DNA from: Thiohalocapsa sp.
Lineage (GTDB): Bacteria; Pseudomonadota; Gammaproteobacteria; Chromatiales; Chromatiaceae
Length of the DNA: 5,187 nt
Assembly (NCBI RefSeq): GCF_019695415.1
Contig: NZ_JAIFKJ010000511.1
Span: 1 to 5,187, forward strand
Direction: 5' to 3'
In this document: one piece after another, positions 1 through 5,187 of the stretch
How positions within the stretch are numbered: position 1 is the first letter of the stretch
How the letters are laid out: every line of letters begins with the position of its first letter
Translations under genes and position numbers: made by a program
The notes under the pieces: model-generated
Database searches by the model: none
What the model saw: the letters and a program-made list of their open reading frames with translations, nothing else
What the model was told of the DNA's origin: nothing

Positions 1-2296
1 GTGCCGGACTGAAGGGCTGGAGCGGGTGAACGCGAGTGATGGCCTCGCTGAGTGAGCCGCCGTCTCGGCCGTTGGCGAAGTATTGGTCCACATGGTCCAG
101 CAGCTCCCGCAGCAGCACGGAAGGCTGCCGCGGCTGGTTGCTGCGAATGTCACGGCCGACGCAGCTGAGATAAAGCCGACGGCGGGCGCCGAGCAGGGTC
201 TCCAGGAACAGGTAGCGGTCCTCGTCCGCCTTGCGCGGGTCGCCCGGGCGCCAGGCGCGGCGCATGGGGTCGAATTCCACCGGGCGGTCCCGGCGCGGGA
301 AGGCGTCGTCGTTCAGGCCCAGCACGCAGATGACCTGGAACGGCAGGCTGCGCAGCGGGCGCATGCCGCAGAAGGTGACGCCGCCAGAGAACCATCGGCC
401 GCCGCGGCGCTCGGTGCCGGTGCCGCCCACACGCTCGGTGAGCCAGGTGCGTACCAGGGCCGGGCTCAGGCGCTCGTCGATGTCGGCGGCCTGCTCGGCG
501 AGCTCGGCGACGGCGTCGCGGATGCGCTGGAGCCGACCATCCGGATCGTCCCGCGCGCCGAAAAAGTCCATGATCAGCCGGCCCAGCTCGCGCTGCCAAT
601 CCGCAGCGGTGCGGGGCTCAGCAAGGCGCCGGGCCGCATCGCGCAGGTAGTCGAAGAGCCGCCAGAAATGGCCGAGCGCCTCGGCACCGGCCCCTTCCAC
701 GCCGGCCACCGGTGCGATGCCGGCAAAGCTCGCGTCGTCCATTGGCCCAGCGAGCGCATAACCGGCGAAGAGCCGCGCCTCGGTCTGGGCCCAGGTGTTC
801 TGCTCGGTCTGCGGCAGTTGGAGCCTGGTCTGGTGGGCGCCGTCCAGGCCCCAGCGCAGGTTGGACGCGGCGAGCCAGTCGCGCACCCGGGTCACGGCAT
901 CGTCGTCCAGGCCGAAGTGGGCTGCCAGCTCCGGGACGTCCAGATAGGACAGCACCTCGGACTGGGTGAAGCGGCTCTCCGGCAACGCCAGCAGTCGCAG
1001 GAAGACACGCACCAGCGGATGCTCGTCGGCGACGGCGATGTCCGAGAGGTTCCAAGGGATGTAGGGGAGAACGTCGGCGGCTTCGGCCCCATGCTTGGGA
1101 GTGCCCGCTGCAAGGTCTGCACGATGCCGGTCGAAGACAGCGGCGACATCCGGTGCATAGCGGGCGATGTCCGGCACCATCACCAGGACATCTTCCGGGC
1201 GCAGGTCCGGCTCGGCCTCGAACAGCGCAAGCAGGCTGTCATGCAGCACCTGGCACTCCCGCGCCGGGCTGTGGCAGAGATGGACCTGTACCGAGTCGTC
1301 TGGGGTCACGGGCGTGCACTCGTCCGGCACCGGTGTCAGCTCGAAGAGATCCCGCTGCAGCCGCCCCAGCAGGGTATCCGGCCAGTCGGTGACATAGGCG
1401 TCACGGTCTGCGAGCGGCGCTTCCTCCTGCAACAGCAGATCATGCAGCGCCTGGCCCTGGCGGCCCCAGGAGCCGAGGAGCGGGTTGCGCGCTTCCCAGA
1501 GCTCCGCATATTCCGGCTCGCGCAGGCGCTTGCGGGCGAGGGTCTTCTGCGAGACCAGATCGGACCAGAACTCCCCGGTCGGCGTGTGCAGGTAGAGATC
1601 GACATCGATATGGCGCGATAGGCCCTCGAACACCTGCACCAGCACCGGCGGCAGGCTTGAGACCGCGAACACCGCCACACGCTCCGGCAAGGTACCGGGT
1701 ACCTGCGGCTGCGCGAGCGCCTCCAGCAGCCGGTCCAGCACGGCCACCCGCTGCTGGTGCTCACGGCCCGCCACCAGCCGTCGCCAGAGCGGCCCCAGCC
1801 AGGGCTCAGTGACGACCGTCTCGGACTCTTCCCCCTCGCGGTTGTCAGTCCAGGCCCGAACCAGCGCCGGGCGGTAGAGCTGGCAGCGGTCGAAGACATC
1901 GGCGATGCGCGCCGCAAGCTGCCAGCGCTTACGGCCGTCAGTGTCGCCGTGCAAATAGCGTCGCAGGGGCACGAATGCAGGCTCGGGTAAAAGCACCGGC
2001 AGCTCGGCGAACACCTGCCAGGCCATGGCGTCAAGCGCCAGAGGGTCGGCGTCGGGCAGGTCATCCAGCAGACCGCGAGCCAGGCGCCAGACGAAGGTCG
2101 CCGGCAGCGGGTAGTCCAGATTCGCTGCGACGCCGCACACCTCGGCGAGCCTGAGATTGACCCAGCGAGCCATGGCTGGACTCGCGGCCACCACCGTTGC
2201 CGGCGTGAATAGGGACGCAGGCGGCCACGTCACCAGCTGCCGGGCCAGCTCGGCAACCAGTTGTTCGACGCGATTGGAGCGGATGACGGTGAGCAT
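1..2296 (-). CDS. recC: RecC, exodeoxyribonuclease V gamma subunit (C-terminus cut by window edge)
   Basis: RecC is the subunit of RecBCD that holds the complex together, splits the DNA strands and reads Chi in the unwound 3' strand during double-strand-break repair. I read the minus-strand frame codon by codon from 2296 to the left edge and found no stop, giving 765 residues; the full family length is about 1,100 or more, so the last third is missing. The start is ATG at 2294-2296; the next upstream in-frame stop is at 2345-2347 with no other start codon between, and the start MLTVIRSNR matches E. coli MLRVYHSNR. Family signatures in order: AMARW (41-45), AANLDYPLPATFVW (57-70), LRRYL (111-115), ADVFD...LYRP (132-143), NPLLGSWG (271-278), VLVMVPD (370-376), GMRPLRSLPF (644-653), DEDRYLFLE (691-699), HPLQPFSP near the left edge. 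Positions 1-143 align to E. coli RecC, as I recall it, without gaps. There is no Walker A motif, as expected for this inactive helicase fold. No strong ribosome binding site is visible. recB and recD, usual neighbours, would lie off the left edge. Confidence 0.97.
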   Translation of the reverse strand, partial: MLTVIRSNRVEQLVAELARQLVTWPPASLFTPATVVAASPAMARWVNLRLAEVCGVAANLDYPLPATFVWRLARGLLDDLPDADPLALDAMAWQVFAELPVLLPEPAFVPLRRYLHGDTDGRKRWQLAARIADVFDRCQLYRPALVRAWTDNREGEESETVVTEPWLGPLWRRLVAGREHQQRVAVLDRLLEALAQPQVPGTLPERVAVFAVSSLPPVLVQVFEGLSRHIDVDLYLHTPTGEFWSDLVSQKTLARKRLREPEYAELWEARNPLLGSWGRQGQALHDLLLQEEAPLADRDAYVTDWPDTLLGRLQRDLFELTPVPDECTPVTPDDSVQVHLCHSPARECQVLHDSLLALFEAEPDLRPEDVLVMVPDIARYAPDVAAVFDRHRADLAAGTPKHGAEAADVLPYIPWNLSDIAVADEHPLVRVFLRLLALPESRFTQSEVLSYLDVPELAAHFGLDDDAVTRVRDWLAASNLRWGLDGAHQTRLQLPQTEQNTWAQTEARLFAGYALAGPMDDASFAGIAPVAGVEGAGAEALGHFWRLFDYLRDAARRLAEPRTAADWQRELGRLIMDFFGARDDPDGRLQRIRDAVAELAEQAADIDERLSPALVRTWLTERVGGTGTERRGGRWFSGGVTFCGMRPLRSLPFQVICVLGLNDDAFPRRDRPVEFDPMRRAWRPGDPRKADEDRYLFLETLLGARRRLYLSCVGRDIRSNQPRQPSVLLRELLDHVDQYFANGRDGGSLSEAITRVHPLQPFSPA

Positions 2297-2414
2297 GGGG
2301 GCGCGACAGCGCGGGTGGTGCCTGATCCTTCGACTGGCGGGAAGTCTAGCGCGGCTGGTGGCTCAGCAGCCGAGCCTGTGGGCCGACCCAGTCCATCTCA
2401 GGGAGGGAAGAGCA

Positions 2415-2441
2415 ATGAAGGCAAACGGCGCCAACAGGTGA
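2415..2441 (+). CDS. Possible 8-codon leader peptide
   Basis: A purine-rich GGGAGGG at 2401-2407 lies 7 bases before an ATG that opens the very short frame MKANGANR and ends at TGA 2439-2441. The ribosome binding site is as good as that of the real genes nearby. A terminator-like hairpin follows about 20 bases later and the subunit I gene starts 135 bases downstream, so the layout resembles a leader peptide with an attenuator. The peptide has two Asn codons but no striking run of one amino acid, so no regulating signal can be named. A chance occurrence in GC-rich DNA is quite possible. Confidence 0.2.
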   Translation: MKANGANR

Positions 2442-2461
2442 GCCATACTCTGGATAGCGGG

Positions 2462-2489
2462 ATGGGTTCCGCTGGCATGAGCCCATTTT
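2462..2489 (+). terminator. Weak hairpin with short T-run, possible attenuator
   Basis: ATGGGTT at 2462-2468 pairs with AGCCCAT at 2480-2486 (seven pairs including one G-U) around an 11-base loop, and a run of four T begins at the end of the stem (2486-2489). The T-run is short and the stem modest, so termination would be weak. It lies about 90 bases before the subunit I gene and no full-size plus-strand gene ends just upstream, so a role in the leader of that gene is more likely than termination of a preceding gene. It may have no function. Confidence 0.2.
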
Positions 2490-2559
2490 CTCCCCAGCAG
2501 CCAGGATTAAGGATGCACGTTCGGGCCCGTGTCCGGCCCGCGCCTTGCTGCTGGCAGCT

Positions 2560-2565
2560 AGGAGG
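2560..2565 (+). promoter_or_regulatory. Ribosome binding site of the subunit I gene
   Basis: A perfect AGGAGG ends 11 bases before the ATG at 2577, slightly longer than ideal spacing. An in-frame TAG at 2559-2561 overlaps it, so translation cannot begin further upstream. Together these fix the start of the subunit I reading frame. Confidence 0.75.
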
Positions 2566-2576
2566 CGCAGATTCGT

Positions 2577-3203
2577 ATGGCACTCCGCCCGGCGCTCACA
2601 GCTTGGTTCGAGGTGGTCGTTCCCGAGGCGGACGCGGGCGATGCGATCCGGGGCCTCGCCGATCTGCGCACCGTGCAGTTCGAGTGGACCGGGACCTCCG
2701 GCATCGCGCCCGGCCTGGGCGAGCTGACCACCCTCATCCACCGTTACCGGGCACTGACGGCAAGCTACGGGCATCTCTGGCCGCGCCCGGCCTATCAGGG
2801 GCGCTGCTGCACACTGCCGGTTCAGCTGTCCGCACGCGCAGCCTTGGGGCGAATCGATGCCTGGGTGCAGGCGGTCCAAGACCGGGTCGAGCGTATCGCA
2901 GTGCTCCGCGATCGGCACCGGCTCTTGCTGCGCTGGCACGACTTGCTGCCGGCGCTGGCCGAGCAAGCACCGGCGCTGGACCTAGGCGCATTGGCCGCCG
3001 TCGGCCCGCCTTTGTCCGCATACTGCCTGGTGCTGCCGGAAGCAGCGGCCGAGGCCGCTGGGCGGGCCGGAGTCCCCCCTCCGCAGAGAGGGGCGGGACT
3101 GCGGCGGTCATTCCGCCCCGGCACCCCCGGCGCCTGGCTTTGGCTCGGAGCAGTCGACGACGTCAAAGCGTCAGGGGCTTGGGCAAGCGCCCTTGGCGGC
3201 TAA
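2577..3203 (+). CDS. V/A-type ATPase subunit I, N-terminal cytoplasmic part (ends at internal stop)
   Basis: This 208-residue frame is the first part of the cytoplasmic arm of subunit I, which in intact enzymes connects the peripheral stalks to the membrane channel. It begins MALRPALTAWFEVVVPEADAG, a strand like the first of the family's alpha/beta unit. A largely helical stretch rich in Leu, Ala and Arg follows (about residues 50-145), consistent with the antiparallel coiled-coil arm, and then YCLVLPEAA (about 145) starts the return. Residues 165-182 (VPPPQRGAGLRRSFRPGT) are poorly conserved in character and are encoded over a strong DNA palindrome at 3071-3100. The frame ends GG then TAA. 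There is no membrane segment, so alone it would be a soluble fragment. The start is supported by AGGAGG and an upstream in-frame stop. Recognition of this half rests mostly on its being in frame with the clear membrane half. Confidence 0.8.
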   Translation: MALRPALTAWFEVVVPEADAGDAIRGLADLRTVQFEWTGTSGIAPGLGELTTLIHRYRALTASYGHLWPRPAYQGRCCTLPVQLSARAALGRIDAWVQAVQDRVERIAVLRDRHRLLLRWHDLLPALAEQAPALDLGALAAVGPPLSAYCLVLPEAAAEAAGRAGVPPPQRGAGLRRSFRPGTPGAWLWLGAVDDVKASGAWASALGG

Positions 3204-3212
3204 TGCCTGCCG

Positions 3213-4445
3213 GTGCTCGACTGGCGAGGCGGCCCGGCCGCGGCTGCCGCCGAGGTGCTGCCCCAAGTTGCGGAAATCGCGCAGGAGTTACAGGCATTGG
3301 AGCTGGAGTTGCGCGAGGGTGCCCGGCGGCACGGGCTTCACCACGCTGCCGGCACGATGGAGCGCATCGACTGGTTACGGCAGACCGCCCAGAACATCCG
3401 CTGCGACGGACGCTATTGCTGGATCACCGGCTGGACCAGCGAGCCCAACGTGGCGAGCCTGGAGCACGCCCTCGCGGCAGCCGGCGTCCGCGGCCGTGCC
3501 ACCCTGCCTGAGCCGCCAACGGACGTCGCCCCGCCGTCGGTTCTGCGCCCCGGCTTCGGGCAACGGCCATTCGAGGTCTTCGCGCAGTCCGTCGGTGCCC
3601 CCGGCCCCGGAGAGGCGGACCCCACCACCTGGGTCGCGCTGCTGGTGCCGCTGCTGTTCGGATACATGTGCGGTGACGTCGGTCATGGCGCCGTCATCGC
3701 CATTGCCGGCCTGCTGGTGCGCCGGCTGACACCGGCATGGCCACTGCTCGTGGTGTGCGGCATCGCGGCCACCGGCTTCGGTCTGGCTTACGGCGACGTC
3801 TTTGGCTACGAGCACCTCATTGACCCGCTCTGGGTGCGGCCGCTGGATGCGCCGCTGATGATCCTCGCGGTACCTGTGGGCTTCGGCGCCTTGGTGCTGA
3901 CCCTGGGTCTGCTGCTGCATACGGTCCAGTCCTGCTGGCGCGGCCAAGGCCGCTCGGAGGGCGTGGCCGATGCTGCACAGCTGCTGGTCTACTGGAGCCT
4001 GCTGGCGGCCCTGGTCTGGCCCGTTGCACTATGGGGCGCAGCCGTTGGCCTACTGCTGTGTGTCGGCAACCGACTCTGGACGAAGCGCGATCCGGTGGCC
4101 GTCATCGCCGGCGTCGGCCACCTCGCGGAGTCCACGTTCTCGCTGCTGCTGAACACCGTGTCCTTTGCCCGGGTCGGCGCCTTCGCGCTGGCCCACGCAG
4201 CGCTGGAGCTCGTGGTCATCACCATCGCCGAGGGTATGCCGGGCATCCTGAGCGCTGCGCTCGTTCTGATCCTCGGCAATGTGATCGTCATCGCTCTGGA
4301 AGGGCTGCTGGTGAGCATCCAGACGAGCCGGCTCGTCTTGTTCGAGTTCTTCCTGCGCTTCTTCGAGGGTACCGGACGGCGCTTCGAGCCGGCACCCGCG
4401 CCGCCCGCAACGGGCATGGATTACTGGGCGCGAGGCAAAGGCTGA
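3213..4445 (+). CDS. V/A-type ATPase subunit I, C-terminal cytoplasmic end and membrane channel domain
   Basis: This part carries the a-subunit membrane domain that forms the two ion half-channels beside the rotor ring. Numbering from GTG 3213 (410 residues): a coiled-coil return (about 10-60), a small alpha/beta unit ending RPFEVFAQSVG (about 118-128), then about seven or eight membrane helices from residue 140. The first bears the family motif FGYMCGDVGHG (149-159); FGLAYGDVFG (189-198) is the second hallmark. The channel residues are present: Arg320 in SFARVGAFALAHA, Glu363 in LEGLL, and Gln370 and Arg373 in IQTSRL, matching the Arg/Gln/Arg set known from the Thermus a subunit. The conserved end EFFLRFFEGTGRRFEP (378-393) is complete. 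No ribosome binding site precedes GTG 3213; an AGGAG at 3283-3287 stands nine bases before an in-frame TTG at 3297. No proteolipid or catalytic subunit gene adjoins. Coupling ion (proton or sodium) cannot be told from this subunit. Confidence 0.93.
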   Translation: MLDWRGGPAAAAAEVLPQVAEIAQELQALELELREGARRHGLHHAAGTMERIDWLRQTAQNIRCDGRYCWITGWTSEPNVASLEHALAAAGVRGRATLPEPPTDVAPPSVLRPGFGQRPFEVFAQSVGAPGPGEADPTTWVALLVPLLFGYMCGDVGHGAVIAIAGLLVRRLTPAWPLLVVCGIAATGFGLAYGDVFGYEHLIDPLWVRPLDAPLMILAVPVGFGALVLTLGLLLHTVQSCWRGQGRSEGVADAAQLLVYWSLLAALVWPVALWGAAVGLLLCVGNRLWTKRDPVAVIAGVGHLAESTFSLLLNTVSFARVGAFALAHAALELVVITIAEGMPGILSAALVLILGNVIVIALEGLLVSIQTSRLVLFEFFLRFFEGTGRRFEPAPAPPATGMDYWARGKG

Positions 4446-4478
4446 GTAGGGTGTGAGGGTCTACACTGTGATTGGGAT

Positions 4479-4488
4479 CATCATGATG
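4479..4488. repeat. 10-base perfect palindrome before the small exported protein gene
   Basis: CATCATGATG is its own reverse complement and abuts the ribosome binding site of the gene at 4500. It could be a repressor half-site pair or an RNA hairpin masking the site, but ten bases is short enough to arise by chance and no second copy was noticed in the window. Confidence 0.3.
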
Positions 4489-4494
4489 GGAGGT
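4488..4494 (+). promoter_or_regulatory. Strong ribosome binding site of the small exported protein gene
   Basis: GGGAGGT lies six bases before the ATG at 4500, near-ideal sequence and spacing. It is the main non-protein evidence that the 78-codon frame is a real gene and that this ATG is its start. Confidence 0.8.
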
Positions 4495-4499
4495 GCACC

Positions 4500-4736
4500 A
4501 TGCGAACGCTGAAGCGCATCTTGATCTCGGCGGGCATCATCGCGTTGCTGAGCATGATTCCAGCGCAGATTGCCGGCGCCTACTGGCTGCCGGGCCACCA
4601 TGCGTGGCAGCAGGCGTATGTTTACGACCCCGCCTATCGCTGGGCAACGCCCCGGCACCGCCAGTTCATCCGCGATCTCTATCGTTACGGACCGGACTAT
4701 GCCCAATGGCGGCTTTACCGTCGGCATGGGTGGTAG
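4500..4736 (+). CDS. Small exported Tyr/Trp/Arg-rich protein of unknown function
   Basis: I do not recognise a family for this 78-residue protein. It has a textbook Sec signal peptide: a basic start (MRTLKR), a hydrophobic core (ILISAGIIALLSMI, 7-20) and an Ala-Gly-Ala site giving cleavage after residue 27. The predicted mature part is 51 residues and unusual: eight Tyr, five Trp, eight Arg and four His, with no Cys and no Lys, ending in Trp. It should be strongly basic and aromatic and act in the periplasm or at a membrane face. It begins 54 bases after the stop of the subunit I gene, with its own strong ribosome binding site, and ends with tandem stops TAG TGA 24 bases before the pentapeptide-repeat gene, so the three may be co-transcribed. 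There is no lipobox. A TACACT at 4462-4467 resembles a -10 box but has no matching -35. A role with the neighbouring ATPase subunit is conjecture. Confidence 0.8.
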   Translation: MRTLKRILISAGIIALLSMIPAQIAGAYWLPGHHAWQQAYVYDPAYRWATPRHRQFIRDLYRYGPDYAQWRLYRRHGW

Positions 4737-4760
4737 TGAGAGACGCCGCCCGACACGGCC

Positions 4761-5187
4761 ATGATCGAGATCAGACGTCAGCAGACGGGTGAGGTGCTGC
4801 GCACCGTCGAGGCGGACAGCCTCGTCGGTGCCGACCTGCGTGACGACGTCCTCGATGGCGCGGATCTGCGCGGCGCAGACCTCAGCGGCGCTTGGCTGCA
4901 CGAGACCGACCTCGTTGGAGCCGACCTGCGCGGCGCCCGGCTCACGAGCGCCATCATGTTCCGCACGCAGCTCGACGGGGCCAATCTGAACGGCGCCCTG
5001 CTCGACCAGGCCAAGCTGAGTGACGGCTCTCCCGGCAGCGGCCCGGTCCTCACCACCACCCACCCTCGCGGCGCCCGCCTGCTGGCCTGCGATCTCCCCC
5101 ACGTGGACCCGCCCCTACCGGACCTTACCGGACCCCTCATCCGCGGCCCCGCACCCCCCGATCCCCGCCCCCCACATTCCCCCACCC
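4761..5187 (+). CDS. Pentapeptide-repeat protein (3' end cut by window edge)
   Basis: Tandem five-residue repeats of the A(D/N)LxG kind fold into a right-handed square beta-helix. Known members bind proteins, some mimicking DNA to shield gyrase (Qnr, MfpA), while most have no assigned role. The frame is open for 142 codons to the right edge without a stop. After a short N-terminal segment (MIEIRRQQTGEVLRTVEA) come about 14 continuous repeats at residues 19-88, for example ADLRG, ADLSG, TDLVG, ADLRG, ANLNG. A Gly/Ser/Thr loop (89-104) interrupts them and repeats resume at GARLLACDL (104-112). From codon 113 on the text becomes proline-rich and is doubtful (see the right-end feature). The start is the only ATG after the tandem stops of the preceding gene, 24 bases away; no good ribosome binding site is seen, so translation may be coupled to that gene. 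There is no signal peptide, so it is probably cytoplasmic. A gyrase-protection role is possible but unsupported. Confidence 0.87.
   Translation, partial: MIEIRRQQTGEVLRTVEADSLVGADLRDDVLDGADLRGADLSGAWLHETDLVGADLRGARLTSAIMFRTQLDGANLNGALLDQAKLSDGSPGSGPVLTTTHPRGARLLACDLPHVDPPLPDLTGPLIRGPAPPDPRPPHSPT
5097..5187. other. C-rich, G-poor right end, probably unreliable sequence
   Basis: The last 27 bases contain 19 C and a single G on the plus strand, unlike anything else in the window. In the frame of the pentapeptide-repeat gene, Pro120, Pro125 and Pro130 fall exactly where the repeat register calls for Ala, and each differs from an Ala codon by one G-to-C change; Pro113 and Pro118 likewise replace expected polar positions by CGC-to-CCC changes. 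This pattern suits degraded base calls at a read or contig end better than a real proline-rich tail. Treat the protein sequence after residue 112 with caution. Confidence 0.6.

Larger units (their letters stand above)
2297..2576. other. Divergent intergenic region between recC and the subunit I gene
   Basis: This 280-base gap should hold the promoters for recC (leftward) and for the subunit I gene (rightward). I looked on both strands for paired -35/-10 elements and for sigma-54 sites and found none I would defend; the nearest candidates match only about half of the consensus. What can be seen is a short ORF with a good ribosome binding site (2415-2441), a hairpin followed by a short T-run (2462-2489), an 8-base palindrome CGGGCCCG at 2522-2529 and the ribosome binding site of the next gene. 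No protein-coding gene of normal size is convincing here. Confidence 0.6.
2577..4445 (+). pseudogene. V/A-type ATPase subunit I (subunit a) gene interrupted by one in-frame TAA
   Basis: Read through the TAA at 3201-3203 (codon 209), this is one continuous frame of about 621 residues, the usual length for bacterial subunit I. The parts before and after the stop are in the same frame, so the break is a substitution (or an indel of a multiple of three), not a frameshift. No family segment seems to be missing: the N-terminal part ends in a strand-helix unit (AWLWLGAVDD, then ASGAWASALGG) and the text after the stop (CLPVLDWRGG) continues it. One base change, for example from GAA, CAA or TAC, would produce the stop. 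Either the gene is freshly inactivated or split, or the base is wrong. I prefer the pseudogene or sequencing-error reading because the second part lacks a clear ribosome binding site. The two parts are described separately. Confidence 0.75.

Noticed and set aside
83..1621. A 512-codon open plus-strand frame
   Set aside because: It lies codon-for-codon antisense to recC and is open because the opposite codons avoid TTA, CTA and TCA in GC-rich DNA. The protein is low-complexity with no recognisable motif, while the opposite strand gives an unmistakable RecC.
2346..2966. A 206-codon minus-strand frame upstream of recC
   Set aside because: It is antisense to the N-terminal part of subunit I; no motif is seen, and the plus-strand frame has a ribosome binding site and family-like content.
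3201..3203. Recoding of the internal stop as selenocysteine or pyrrolysine
   Set aside because: The codon is TAA, which is not used for either residue (TGA and TAG are).
2261..3511. A 416-codon plus-strand frame crossing the recC start, the intergenic region and the subunit I gene
   Set aside because: It overlaps three well-supported units in another frame and its product is Arg/Ala/Gly/Pro-rich filler typical of off-frame reading of GC-rich genes.
3203..3511. TAATG stop-start overlap that might couple translation across the premature stop
   Set aside because: The ATG at 3203-3205 is in a different frame from the membrane half and would yield an Arg/Pro/Ala-rich nonsense peptide, so it cannot rescue subunit I.
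4443..4499. A TACACT box as a promoter for the small exported protein gene
   Set aside because: Only four of six bases match a -10 element and no -35 element is found at suitable spacing, so I do not list a promoter.
4461..5102. A 213-codon minus-strand frame over the small protein and pentapeptide-repeat genes
   Set aside because: It is the antisense of two better-supported genes; its apparent periodicity only mirrors the pentapeptide codons on the plus strand.

Overview
The window is a GC-rich, gene-dense stretch of bacterial chromosome. It most likely comes from a gammaproteobacterium, because it carries a canonical RecBCD-type recC. The host cannot be placed more precisely from the sequence. 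Both ends cut through genes, so this looks like a fragment of a larger contig or a short contig.

Layout. Positions 1-2296 (minus strand) hold the first 765 codons of recC, the gamma subunit of exodeoxyribonuclease V; its C-terminal part lies off the left edge. A divergent intergenic region follows (2297-2576). Positions 2577-4445 (plus strand) hold a gene for subunit I (subunit a, the membrane stator and proton channel) of a V/A-type ATPase. A single in-frame TAA at 3201-3203 interrupts it: the parts before and after the stop share one frame and together have the full family length, about 621 residues. The membrane half keeps the channel arginine, glutamine and arginine expected of a working subunit. 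Two plus-strand genes follow closely: a small exported Tyr/Trp/Arg-rich protein (4500-4736, strong ribosome binding site) and a pentapeptide-repeat protein (4761 to the right edge).

How the parts relate. recC is divergently oriented and functionally separate (double-strand-break repair, degradation of foreign DNA). The three plus-strand genes are closely spaced and could form one transcript. No other ATPase subunit is present, and the usual partner, the membrane-ring proteolipid (K/c), does not follow subunit I, so the subunit I gene is an orphan within this window.

The points most worth a second look are the nonsense codon in an otherwise intact subunit I gene, the orphan setting of that gene beside an unrecognised small exported protein, changed residues at positions linked to Chi recognition in RecC, and a C-rich right end. 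In that right end, alanines of the pentapeptide register have become prolines in a way that looks like base-calling error. I see no mobile element, CRISPR array, tRNA or rRNA. I see no convincing new multi-gene system; the best candidate for something undescribed is the subunit I / small exported protein / pentapeptide-repeat cluster.
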